A stretch of 64,000 nt of DNA from Croceicoccus pelagius (GTDB taxonomy: Bacteria; Pseudomonadota; Alphaproteobacteria; Sphingomonadales; Sphingomonadaceae): assembly GCF_001661915.1 (NCBI RefSeq), contig NZ_LYWY01000037.1:310001-374000 (forward strand), read 5' to 3'. The notes under the pieces were generated by a model. That model saw only the letters and a program-made list of their open reading frames with translations, was not told the DNA's origin and did no database searches. Made by a program: the position numbers and the translations under genes. Of this stretch, positions 1 to 8,142 are shown piece by piece. Every line of letters begins with the position of its first letter. Position 1 is the stretch's first letter.

Positions 1-2
1 GG

Positions 3-812
3 ATGCAGAGCAAGGAAATGGTCCTTGGAGAGATTGCCCGTTCGGCTGCCGAGTATGCGAGCGAGCCGGGACGTAGCTGGCGTTCACTGGTCGATACGAC
101 CAACGACCCGCAAGTCGGCCAGCGCGCGTCGAAGCCTTACTACAGCTACGCCCGCGGCGAGGAATACTACAACGAAGGCGCGCTCGTCTGGCTCGAAGCC
201 GACATGCTGATCCGCAGCGAGACGAATGGCCGCAAGTCGCTCGACGATTTCGCCAAGCTGTTCTTCGGCGGCCACCCCGGCGATTGGGGCGAAATCACGT
301 ATGATTTCGACGACGTGGTCGAGACTCTGAACACCATCCACCCGCACGACTGGGCGACGTTCCTGCGCGAACGCGTATATGCAGCGGGCGCACCGGCTCC
401 GATCAAGGGCATCGAGCTTGGCGGTTACAAGCTGGTCTTCAAGGAAGAGCCGAATCCGTTCGACAAAAGCCTGATGGCCAAGGGCGCCCTTCGCCTGGAA
501 CACTCGCTGGGCATGGTGCTGAGCGAAACGGGCGCGGTAACTTCGGTGATCTGGGACGGCGTCGCCTTCAAGGCGGGCATCGTCAGCGGGGCCGAGATCG
601 TGGCCGTGAACGGCGAGGAATATTCGGCCGACAAGCTGAAGAAAGCGATCACCGCGGCAAAGGCAGGCGGCTCGATCGACCTCCTCGTCAAGCGTGGCGG
701 CCGCTATACGACCGTGCCGGTTGCCTATGACGGGGGCCTGCGCTGGCCGTGGATCGAAAAGGCGGTGAAGGGCAAGGCGCACATCGACCGCTGGCTCGAA
801 CCGCGGCGCTGA
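3..812 (+). CDS. M61 family metallopeptidase, C-terminal part (PDZ domain)
   Basis: C-terminal portion of a family M61 (glycyl aminopeptidase-like) metallopeptidase; the gene begins outside the window, so the first codon here is not a real start. The stretch YYNEGALVWLEADMLIR (about residues 55-71) is the helix that follows the zinc site in this family; the HExxH motif itself would lie upstream and cannot be seen. Residues about 165-245 look like a PDZ domain (for example TSVIWDGVAFKAGI followed by EIVAVNGEEYS), the usual substrate-binding tail of bacterial M61 enzymes. Family members are normally exported and more than 600 residues long, so less than half is present. The assignment to M61 is good; the substrate is unknown. 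Confidence 0.85.
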   Translation: MQSKEMVLGEIARSAAEYASEPGRSWRSLVDTTNDPQVGQRASKPYYSYARGEEYYNEGALVWLEADMLIRSETNGRKSLDDFAKLFFGGHPGDWGEITYDFDDVVETLNTIHPHDWATFLRERVYAAGAPAPIKGIELGGYKLVFKEEPNPFDKSLMAKGALRLEHSLGMVLSETGAVTSVIWDGVAFKAGIVSGAEIVAVNGEEYSADKLKKAITAAKAGGSIDLLVKRGGRYTTVPVAYDGGLRWPWIEKAVKGKAHIDRWLEPRR

Positions 813-964
813 CCGGGTGCGCCTTCGCAGGCGCGATACATCTGGCGCATCAGACCAAAGGAAGCCTTGGCGAAGGGGCGTCGGCGCGCTAGAGGCTCCG
901 GCGTTCCATCTGCTTGCTGCACTGCGGCAAGCTTCACCGATACCGTGATACGACAGGAAATCCG

Positions 965-1504
965 ATGCGCATCGACATGATCCCGACCGGCGACAATCCG
1001 CCCGAAAGCCTCAACGTCATCATCGAGGTCCCGACCGGCGGCGAGCCCGTGAAGTACGAGTTCGACAAGGCCTCTGGCGCTCTTTTCGTCGACCGCATCC
1101 TCCACACGCCGATGCGCTATCCGGCAAACTACGGATTCGTCCCGCATACGCTTTCGCCCGACGGCGACCCGCTCGACGCGCTGGTCGTGGCGCGCAGCCC
1201 CTTCGTCCCCGGTTCGGTCGTGCGTGCGCGCCCGATCGCGGTCCTCAACCTCGAGGACGAACATGGCGGCGATGAAAAGCTGGTCTGCGTGCCGGTGGAT
1301 TCGACGTTCCCGTACTATTCCAATGTCGCGGAAAAGGCCGACCTGCCCGAAATCGTGATGCAGCAGATCGAGCACTTCTTCACCCACTACAAGGATCTCG
1401 AAGCCGAGAAGTGGGTCCGCATCGGCAACTGGGGCGGCGCAGAAGAAGCCCGCCAGATCGTGCTCGAAGCGATCGAACGTGCCAAGGAAGCCGAAAAGGC
1501 CTGA
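965..1504 (+). CDS. ppa: Inorganic pyrophosphatase (family I)
   Basis: Soluble cytoplasmic pyrophosphatase that hydrolyses PPi to two phosphates and so drives biosynthetic reactions. The 179-residue length is normal for bacterial family I enzymes. The metal-binding signature DGDPLDALVV is present, together with PANYGFVPHTL and the C-terminal HYKDLE that carries active-site Lys/Asp-type residues of the family. I chose ATG 965 (MRIDMIPTGDNPP) rather than an in-frame start at 914: the extra 17 residues are not family-like and an AGGAAA ribosome-binding site lies just before 965. It is convergent with the MscS gene 25 bases away. Confidence 0.96.
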   Translation: MRIDMIPTGDNPPESLNVIIEVPTGGEPVKYEFDKASGALFVDRILHTPMRYPANYGFVPHTLSPDGDPLDALVVARSPFVPGSVVRARPIAVLNLEDEHGGDEKLVCVPVDSTFPYYSNVAEKADLPEIVMQQIEHFFTHYKDLEAEKWVRIGNWGGAEEARQIVLEAIERAKEAEKA

Positions 1505-1522
1505 TCCTAAGTCAAGGACCGG

Positions 1523-1548
1523 GAGCCGCTCACTCGACGGGGCGGCTC
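1523..1548. terminator. Short hairpin between convergent ppa and mscS genes
   Basis: GAGCCGC (1523-1529) is the exact reverse complement of GCGGCTC (1542-1548), a 7-bp stem with a 12-base loop. It overlaps the last codons of the minus-strand channel gene. There is no good T-tract on either side, so it is at best a weak bidirectional terminator. Confidence 0.35.
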
Positions 1549-2924
1549 TCGTCCAGCAGGTCCTTTTCGCGAGTGACCTGCCTTTCCCGCGCGACCAGGT
1601 CCGCAACGTGGGTCTCGGGCGCGGTATCCACCTTCTCTTCGACGACTGCGGCGCGCGAAACCTTGGCGGGCTTCGCACCCTCTTCGCTTGTAGCGGGCAG
1701 TGGCATCGGGGCCGAACGCGGATCGATGCGCAGGCGGTAGATCGGTTCGGGAAGGCCGAAGCCTGCACCTTCCAGCGCGCCCTTCGCAGCCTGTATCGCC
1801 AGCGAGCGTGCCTTGTAGAAATCGGTGTCGGTCTGGTCGATCCAGCCGAGGAAGCGCACAACGACGTTCGAATCGCCCACTTCCATCACCCGCGCATTCG
1901 GGGCAGGTTCGTCGATCACGAAATCGAGCGCCGCGATTGCCGCCGTGCCCGTCGCCATCGCCTCGACCGGATCGTCGTCGGCATCGACGCCAAGGTCGAA
2001 TTCGAAGCGGCGCTGCGGGTTGGTGGTGTAGTTCAGGATCACCGCCTTGAAGACGGTGGAGTTCGGGATGCGCAAGTGATTGCCGTCCAGCGTCATCAGC
2101 ACGGTGGCGCGGCTGGTCAGGCGGATGACGCGCCCTTCGTTGCCTTCGATCACCACGTGATCGTTCGCCCGGAACGGCTGACGCAGCGAGAGCATGATCG
2201 ACGAGATGTAGTTGTCGATCGTGTCGCGCACGGCAAAGCCGATGGCGATGCCTATCACGCCGCCGATACCCAGCAACGCCCCCAGCAACGCGGTGGCGCC
2301 AAGGATCTTCAGTGCGATGTAGAGGCCTAGCAACACCCCGAAGAACCTGATCGCGCTGCCCAGCAGTTCGGCGATGAAGGGATTGGGTGTGAGGCGCAGC
2401 CAGAGCGATTCCCGGTCGGCCAGCCAGCGTAGCGCGACCATGACGAACGCTGCGAGCAGCACCGCCACCCCGAACAGCGGCAGCATCCGCCACAGGTTGC
2501 GGGCCTGATCCCCGATGGCAGAAACGGTGGGGGCAAGGTTGCGGTCGACGGCAAGGTCGCGCTCGATCTCGTTGTTTACGGTGACCACGCCCGCGACGCG
2601 GCCCGCGATCGTTTCGGCCTGTTCGGCCTTGGTCGCGCTGGCGACGTTGCCCGACAGGGTGACGACGCCTTCCTGCACTTCGACTTCGACTGCATCGAGC
2701 GCGTCGATGGCCGCGAAGATGGCTTTGATGCGCTCGGCAATGCGGGCGTCGGCATCGTCGGCCCGCTCGGTCTCGATCGCGGCGGGTTCGGGGGCGCTCG
2801 TCCCTTCCGTCGCAGGTTCGCCGGTCAGTTCGGCAATAGCCCCATGGGCCGCGACCGGGGAGACAAGCGCGAAGAGAAGCGCGCAGAGCAGGTGTTGCAG
2901 GGTCTTCAGTTCAGGCACCGGCAA
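1530..2924 (-). CDS. MscS-family mechanosensitive channel with BON domain
   Basis: Inner-membrane small-conductance mechanosensitive channel of 464 residues. Residues 1-28 look like a signal peptide ending VAAHG. Residues about 57-125 form a BON domain (GVVTLSGNVAS is the core), a periplasmic lipid-associated module. Transmembrane segments follow at about 143-168 and 187-240; the last contains the Gly/Ala-rich pore helix (GALLGIGGVIGIAIGFAVRD) and is followed by the MscS beta domain (NDHVVIEGNEGRVIRL, LRIPNSTVFKAVILNYT). The C-terminal 60 residues are low complexity and charged. The start overlaps the end of the upstream pmbA gene by 14 bases, so the two are probably co-transcribed. The BON-MscS combination is known in proteobacteria. 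Confidence 0.9.
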   Translation of the reverse strand: MPVPELKTLQHLLCALLFALVSPVAAHGAIAELTGEPATEGTSAPEPAAIETERADDADARIAERIKAIFAAIDALDAVEVEVQEGVVTLSGNVASATKAEQAETIAGRVAGVVTVNNEIERDLAVDRNLAPTVSAIGDQARNLWRMLPLFGVAVLLAAFVMVALRWLADRESLWLRLTPNPFIAELLGSAIRFFGVLLGLYIALKILGATALLGALLGIGGVIGIAIGFAVRDTIDNYISSIMLSLRQPFRANDHVVIEGNEGRVIRLTSRATVLMTLDGNHLRIPNSTVFKAVILNYTTNPQRRFEFDLGVDADDDPVEAMATGTAAIAALDFVIDEPAPNARVMEVGDSNVVVRFLGWIDQTDTDFYKARSLAIQAAKGALEGAGFGLPEPIYRLRIDPRSAPMPLPATSEEGAKPAKVSRAAVVEEKVDTAPETHVADLVARERQVTREKDLLDESRPVE

Positions 2925-4254
2925 CCATCATCCCGTCGACGCGTAGCGTCGGCACGTTGACTGCGTAGAAGTTTTCCAGATCATTCGCCGCGCGAAGCGA
3001 GCGGAACATTTCCAGCAGGTTGCCAGCGATCGTAATGCCCGAAACTGGACCCATGATCTCGCCCCCGCGAATGCGGAAGCCCGATGCGCCGCGGCTGTAA
3101 TCGCCGGTAACGCCGTTGACGCCCTGTCCGATCAATTCGGTTACCAGAACGCCTTCCTCGATGTCGGCGATCAGTTCCTCGACGCTCTGCTGCCCTGGGG
3201 ACAGCACGACATTCGAACACGAGGCGCTAGGCGATCCGCCGCCGTGACGCACGGCATGTCCGGTCGGCCGACGTCCCAGCTTGTTTGCCGAGGCCGTGTC
3301 GAGCAGCCAGCCCGACAGCACGCCGTTTGCGATGATGGTCGAGGGGCGGGCGGGCAGGCCTTCGCCGTCGAAGGGGTGCGAGCTGAGCCCGCGCGGGCGA
3401 AGCGGATCGTCGACGATCGTCACGGCGCTGTCGAAGACTTGCTTGCCTTCGTGCTCCATCAGGAAACTTGCGCCGCGCGCGATCGATGGACCGGAAATCG
3501 CCCCGACGAGGTGGCCGACTAGGCTACGCCCGACCATCGGGTCGAACACCACCGGCATGGCGCCGCTGCGCATCGTTTCGGGGCCGAGGCGGGCGACCGC
3601 GCGGTCTGCGGCCTTGCGGCCGATCTCGGCAGCGTCGGGAAGTTCGCCGCGATGACGGGCGACGCGCCATTCCGACCCCCGCTCCATCCCGCTGCCCTGT
3701 CCGGCAACGACCGCTGCGGAGATCGAGTGGCGCGACTGGCAGTAGCTGCCGGCAAAGCCGTGGCTGGTGGCGATCGCGATGGTGTTGCCGCCGCTTCCGG
3801 CAGAGGCACCTTCACTATTGGTGATGCCCTGGACCTCACGGGCGCATTCCTCGGCCTCTCGCGCGGATTCGCGCAGGATGTCGGCATCGGGATTGGGTGA
3901 GACGAGGTCGAGATCGGGGATCGGCCCCTTCATCAGCATGTCTTCAGGTGCGAGGCCCGAAAATTCGTCCTGCGGCGCGGCGCGGGCCATGGCGATGGCG
4001 CGGCTGGCCAGTTCGTCCAGGCTTGCCGCGTCCAGTGCGCTCGATCCGATCGTTGCGCTGCGCTTGCCGACGAAGACACGCAGGCCGAAATGCTCGGTCT
4101 CCGACCGGTCGACGGCTTCGAGTTCGCCGAGGCGGACTTCCACGCTTTCCGAATGATTTCCGACATATACCGCATCGGCAGCGTCTGCGCCCAGTTCCTT
4201 TGCGCGGTTGATCAGGTCGGCGCAGCGGCCGAGCGCGCCCTCTTCGTTCAGCAT
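2911..4254 (-). CDS. pmbA: TldD/PmbA family protein, PmbA
   Basis: 447-residue member of the TldD/PmbA (modulator of DNA gyrase) family. PmbA partners TldD in a cytoplasmic metalloprotease complex that trims modified peptides; by family knowledge PmbA lacks the HExxxH of TldD, and none is visible here. Family-typical blocks include VEVRLGELEAVDRSE near the N terminus, HPFDGEGLPARPSTII in the middle and a C-terminal GDYSRGASGFRIRGGEI. A tldD partner is not in the window. It is the first gene of a two-gene unit with the MscS channel. The start at 4254 gives a normal family N terminus. Confidence 0.92.
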   Translation of the reverse strand: MLNEEGALGRCADLINRAKELGADAADAVYVGNHSESVEVRLGELEAVDRSETEHFGLRVFVGKRSATIGSSALDAASLDELASRAIAMARAAPQDEFSGLAPEDMLMKGPIPDLDLVSPNPDADILRESAREAEECAREVQGITNSEGASAGSGGNTIAIATSHGFAGSYCQSRHSISAAVVAGQGSGMERGSEWRVARHRGELPDAAEIGRKAADRAVARLGPETMRSGAMPVVFDPMVGRSLVGHLVGAISGPSIARGASFLMEHEGKQVFDSAVTIVDDPLRPRGLSSHPFDGEGLPARPSTIIANGVLSGWLLDTASANKLGRRPTGHAVRHGGGSPSASCSNVVLSPGQQSVEELIADIEEGVLVTELIGQGVNGVTGDYSRGASGFRIRGGEIMGPVSGITIAGNLLEMFRSLRAANDLENFYAVNVPTLRVDGMMVAGA

Positions 4255-4388
4255 GGGCTCTCGATCGTATGGAGGGGGCTCGTATTCAAGGCTTCAGTCG
4301 CTCGCTTGTCCTGCAGCATATCGGCAAGGGATAGGCGCAGGATCGCAGCGCGGCAAGCCGCGCGACCGGTCTGCCTCTTTTGTGCGCC

Positions 4389-4766
4389 TCAGAACGCAGC
4401 AATCAGGCGTGCGATACCGGCAAGGACAAAAGGCGTGCCGATGGCAAAAGCCCATATGATGATGCGGTCACGCTTGAACCGCGAAGCCTGTGCCGGGTCG
4501 AACGCTTCGGCATCGGTCAGCTCGCTCCAGTGCTTTTCCAGCATGCGGGCGGCGGGGATGATCATGGCGACAAGAACGATGAGCGCGAGATAGGGCAGCG
4601 TCGTGCTGGTCATCTCTTTCAGCTGCTTCATCGTCACGAAGATCTGCAGTGCGGTATAGACCAGCAACGCATAGGCGAGATGGTCGCTGATGCGGCGGCG
4701 CCAGTCCTTCACGACGACCTGTTCATGATCCCGGATCGCGGAATCCTTCCGGCTATTCACCATCAT
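4389..4766 (-). CDS. Small conserved-looking membrane protein, function unknown
   Basis: 125-residue protein with three predicted hydrophobic segments (about 29-47, 55-75 and 99-122) separated by short charged loops (SELTDAEAFDPAQASRFKRD). I do not recognise a family with confidence; composition and codon use are like those of the neighbouring core genes. It is divergent from lptB, with about 200 bases between the starts, and is preceded by nothing obviously co-transcribed. It could be a small sphingomonad-specific inner-membrane protein. Confidence 0.7.
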   Translation of the reverse strand: MMVNSRKDSAIRDHEQVVVKDWRRRISDHLAYALLVYTALQIFVTMKQLKEMTSTTLPYLALIVLVAMIIPAARMLEKHWSELTDAEAFDPAQASRFKRDRIIIWAFAIGTPFVLAGIARLIAAF

Positions 4767-4968
4767 TGCCCCAGTCCCTTCGTCTGCCCGTAGACCATGG
4801 GAGTATTCATCTGCGGCAGATGCGCGTCAAGCGTGGGTATTGCTGGCCACCGATGCCCGGTGGCGGGCCGCCGCATATCCGAAACGGCCCGCCATGCAGG
4901 AATCTTGCCAATTGGCGGTCGAGGGGCTTCAAAGGCGCGGCGCAGATGCTATGTGATGGTGCAAGAGA

Positions 4969-5814
4969 ATGACGCGGGTCTTCCTTTCGCTTCGCACGAC
5001 GGGATGCCTGCCGACGAGGAGCAGTACCATCGACAGCCATACCCTCGATCCGTCCGTGGACCCGGCCGCAACGGCCTCGCCCCCGGTGCCTCAGGGCGGG
5101 CTGGAAGTCGTCTCTATCGCCAAAAGCTACGACAAGCGCGCGGTCCTGACCGATATTTCGCTCTCGGTCGCCAAGGGCGAAGTGCTCGGTCTGCTCGGCC
5201 CGAACGGTGCGGGCAAGACGACGTGTTTCTATTCTATCATGGGGCTCGTCCGCCCCGATTCGGGCCGCATCCTGATGGATGGCGAGGACGTGACGAAGCT
5301 GCCGATGTATCGCCGTGCGATCCTTGGCCTCGGTTATCTGCCGCAGGAAACCTCGATCTTCCGCGGCATGACGGTCGAACAGAACATCAACAGCGTCTTG
5401 GAAATGGTGGAGCCTGACGCCGACGTTCGCGCATCCGAACTGGAACGCCTGCTCGACGAATTCGGCCTGACGCGCCTGCGCGAAAGCCCTGCGATGGCGC
5501 TGTCGGGCGGTGAACGTCGGCGCTGCGAGATTGCCCGCGCGCTGGCGGCAAAACCTTCGATCATGCTGCTCGACGAACCGTTCGCCGGTATCGACCCGCT
5601 TTCGATCGGCGACATCCGCGATCTCGTGATCGAGCTGAAGACGCGCGGTATCGGTGTGCTGATCACCGATCACAACGTGCGCGAGACGCTGGAGATCGTG
5701 GACCGGGCCTGCATCATTTATGGCGGACAGGTCCTGTTTGCCGGTTCTCCGCAAGATCTCGTCGCGAACGAAGACGTGCGCCGCCTCTACCTGGGCGAAG
5801 CCTTCACGCTTTGA
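4969..5814 (+). CDS. lptB: LPS export ABC transporter ATP-binding protein LptB
   Basis: ATPase of the LptB2FGC complex, which extracts lipopolysaccharide from the inner membrane. Walker A GLLGPNGAGKTT, signature LSGGERRRCEIARAL and Walker B IMLLDEPFAGIDPL are all present, as is GYLPQETSIFRGMTVEQNI, a stretch highly typical of LptB rather than other ABC ATPases. The start is uncertain: ATG 4969 gives a 45-residue leader before the ABC core with only a weak ribosome-binding site, while GTG 5056 would be closer to family length. rpoN follows 21 bases downstream, the conserved lptB-rpoN order. lptA and lptC, often just upstream, are absent; a divergent membrane-protein gene takes their place. Confidence 0.93.
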   Translation: MTRVFLSLRTTGCLPTRSSTIDSHTLDPSVDPAATASPPVPQGGLEVVSIAKSYDKRAVLTDISLSVAKGEVLGLLGPNGAGKTTCFYSIMGLVRPDSGRILMDGEDVTKLPMYRRAILGLGYLPQETSIFRGMTVEQNINSVLEMVEPDADVRASELERLLDEFGLTRLRESPAMALSGGERRRCEIARALAAKPSIMLLDEPFAGIDPLSIGDIRDLVIELKTRGIGVLITDHNVRETLEIVDRACIIYGGQVLFAGSPQDLVANEDVRRLYLGEAFTL

Positions 5815-5835
5815 TCGCGCGGTAGCTGCTGACCG

Positions 5836-7290
5836 ATGGCATTGGGCCCCCGCCTCGACCTACGGCAGACGCAATCGCTGGTGATGACGCCGCAGCTGCA
5901 GCAAGCGATCCGCTTGCTTGCGCTGTCCAACCTCGAGCTTGAATCGTTCATTGCCGACGCGGTGGCCGACAATCCTCTGGTCGACCTGGCGAACGGCGAA
6001 GGTGAACGCGCCGCCCCTGCCGAAAGCGGCGAGTTGGCTGAAGCCGTGCCCACTGAGGGGCAGGGCGACGGGGAGTCCGCGCTCGACATAGCGGGCGAGA
6101 TGCTGGACCGCGATTTCGACACCGGCTCCTCGCGCAGCAGCGGTTCGGGCGGAGCGGGCGAGGACATGCCCGACATCGGCGAGCGTGCTTCGGGCGATGA
6201 AACGCTGGCCGAATATCTCCACGCACAACTGGGCGCGGCGGGCGGGACCGAGGCGGAGCAGTTCATCGCGCGCCAAATCATCGACCAGCTGGACGAGGCG
6301 GGGTACCTGACGCTCGACCTTGGAGAGATCGCCGAATTGCTCGGCGTATCGATGCAGCTTGCGGAGGCGGGGCTGGCTCTGGTCCAGTCGCTCGACCCGA
6401 CCGGCGTGGGTGCGCGCTCGCTGTCCGAATGCCTTGCACTGCAGGCGAAGGAGGCGGACCGCTACGACCCGTGCATGCAGGCGCTGATCGCGAACCTCGA
6501 CCTGCTGGCGCGGGGCAATTTCGCGCAGTTGAAGCGCATGTGCCGTGTCGACGACGAGGACCTGACCGACATGATCGCGGAACTGCGCAGTTACGATCCC
6601 AAGCCCGGCTGCCGGATCGGCGGCGATGCCGCCCCGCCGGTCGTGCCAGATGTCTTCGTGAAGCCCGACCGCACAGGCGGCTGGGCAATCGCGCTCAACC
6701 GCGACACGCTTCCCCGACTGGTGATCGACCGGCAGTACTATGCCACGCTGAAGGCCGGATGCGGCAAGGACAAGTCGTCGGGCGGCTGGCTGGGCGAGAA
6801 GCTTGCCGATGCCAACTGGCTGGTTAAAGCGCTGGACCAGCGGCAGAAAACGATCCTGAAAGTGGCGAAGGAAATCGTGCGGCGGCAGGAAGGCTTCTTC
6901 CGGCGCGGCGTCTCCGCGCTCGTCCCGCTGACGCTGCGCGATGTCGCCGAGGCGGTCGAGATGCACGAATCGACGATCAGTCGGGTGACTTCGAACAAGT
7001 TCCTCAACTGCGGGCTCGGCACGTTCGAGCTGAAATACTTCTTCTCCTCCGGCGTCGCGTCGGATGGCGACGAAGGCGCGGCATCGGCAGAGGCGGTGAA
7101 GGCTGCGATCAAGGCGCTGATTGACGACGAAAAGCCCGACGCGATCCTGTCGGACGATACGCTGGTCGATCTGCTCAAGGCCAAGGGATATACGCTGGCC
7201 CGACGGACCGTGGCTAAATACCGCGAGGCGGTCGGGCTTGGCAGTTCGGTCCAGCGCCGCCGCCAGAAAAAGCTTCAGGGCGTGCGTTAG
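5836..7290 (+). CDS. rpoN: RNA polymerase sigma-54 factor RpoN
   Basis: Alternative sigma factor for -24/-12 promoters that need AAA+ activators. All parts of the family layout are visible in 484 residues: the Gln/Leu-rich activator-interacting region I (residues 8-40, SLVMTPQLQQAIRLLALSNL), an acidic variable region II (about 50-115), the core-binding domain, the HTH (about 372-395, LRDVAEAVEMHESTISRVTS) and the RpoN box ARRTVAKYRE (about 454-463). It follows lptB closely and overlaps the end of the convergent phosphodiesterase gene by 4 bases. No sigma-54 activator gene is in the window. Confidence 0.97.
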   Translation: MALGPRLDLRQTQSLVMTPQLQQAIRLLALSNLELESFIADAVADNPLVDLANGEGERAAPAESGELAEAVPTEGQGDGESALDIAGEMLDRDFDTGSSRSSGSGGAGEDMPDIGERASGDETLAEYLHAQLGAAGGTEAEQFIARQIIDQLDEAGYLTLDLGEIAELLGVSMQLAEAGLALVQSLDPTGVGARSLSECLALQAKEADRYDPCMQALIANLDLLARGNFAQLKRMCRVDDEDLTDMIAELRSYDPKPGCRIGGDAAPPVVPDVFVKPDRTGGWAIALNRDTLPRLVIDRQYYATLKAGCGKDKSSGGWLGEKLADANWLVKALDQRQKTILKVAKEIVRRQEGFFRRGVSALVPLTLRDVAEAVEMHESTISRVTSNKFLNCGLGTFELKYFFSSGVASDGDEGAASAEAVKAAIKALIDDEKPDAILSDDTLVDLLKAKGYTLARRTVAKYREAVGLGSSVQRRRQKKLQGVR

Positions 7291-8138
7291 GCGCCGGGGC
7301 GTTCCTCGAACATGTGCGCGATCATCGACTGAAGGTTCTGGTCGTAACGGGCCAGCACGGTACGGTCTTCGGCCGTGTCCCAGTGCGTCACCAGTTCGCG
7401 CCCGTTCCAGAAATGCAGCGCATAGGCCGGCGGGTCGGCGACGATCAGCGGGCGCTGATCCGGCACTTCGGTATCGATCTCGGCGAATTCCAGTGCGACT
7501 TGCGGCGCGGTGGACGGCGTCGTCACCACTTCCAGCCCCTGCCATGTGCTGGCCGAGGCGCGGTGGATATGGCCGCAGACCATAGTGTGCACGTTGTCGC
7601 GGTCTTTCAGGCACGCGCCAAGCCGCTTCACCCACGGCTCTTCCGGCACCGTGTTCATCCACGGGATGCCGCATTCGAATGGCGGGTGATGCTGGACGAT
7701 GATCGTCGGAGTATCCGCGTCCTCGTCCAGCCGCTCTGTCAGCCATCGCGCGCGCGTGTCGCAAAAACCGCCGCCGTGGCGGCCGACTTCCAGCGTGTCG
7801 AGCACCAGCAGCCGCATCGGGTCGGTACGCAACTCATATTGCAGGAAGCCGTCGGCCCATTCGTGTTCGGGGAACACTTCGGCAAAGTTCGCGCGGTCGT
7901 CGTGATTGCCCAGTGCCATGTGCCAGGGGGCGGGGAAATCCTCCAGCGCCTCGCGCAGGCGGCGATAAGAATCGATGTCGCCCCGATCGATCAGGTCGCC
8001 CGTCAAAAGAAGCATCGCGGGCAGGGGATTGAGCGCCGCCAGATGTGCCAGCGTGCGGTCCAGCCGCTGGCGGTTGAACTCGCCGGGCGAGTCCGGCTCG
8101 AAGCCGAGATGGATGTCGGTGATCTGGGCAATCAGCAT
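7287..8138 (-). CDS. Metallophosphoesterase, class III cyclic-nucleotide phosphodiesterase type (CpdA-like)
   Basis: 283-residue calcineurin-like phosphoesterase. The full set of dimetal motifs is seen: DIH (residues 8-10), GDLID, GNHDDR, VQHHPP and CGHIHR. This order and spacing match the CpdA / class III cAMP phosphodiesterase group, so hydrolysis of a 3',5'-cyclic nucleotide is the likely reaction; other phosphodiesters are possible. It lies 4 bases after the stop of the FHA-decaheme cytochrome gene and is the last gene of a four-gene minus-strand operon. The first gene of that operon encodes two cyclic-nucleotide-binding domains, so the context supports a role in lowering the signal sensed there. 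Confidence 0.85.
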   Translation of the reverse strand: MLIAQITDIHLGFEPDSPGEFNRQRLDRTLAHLAALNPLPAMLLLTGDLIDRGDIDSYRRLREALEDFPAPWHMALGNHDDRANFAEVFPEHEWADGFLQYELRTDPMRLLVLDTLEVGRHGGGFCDTRARWLTERLDEDADTPTIIVQHHPPFECGIPWMNTVPEEPWVKRLGACLKDRDNVHTMVCGHIHRASASTWQGLEVVTTPSTAPQVALEFAEIDTEVPDQRPLIVADPPAYALHFWNGRELVTHWDTAEDRTVLARYDQNLQSMIAHMFEERPGA

Positions 8139-8142
8139 CGCA

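Noticed and set aside
5860-7764. 634-codon minus-strand open frame
   Set aside because: Antisense to rpoN, whose domains are complete; the frame has no recognisable domain.
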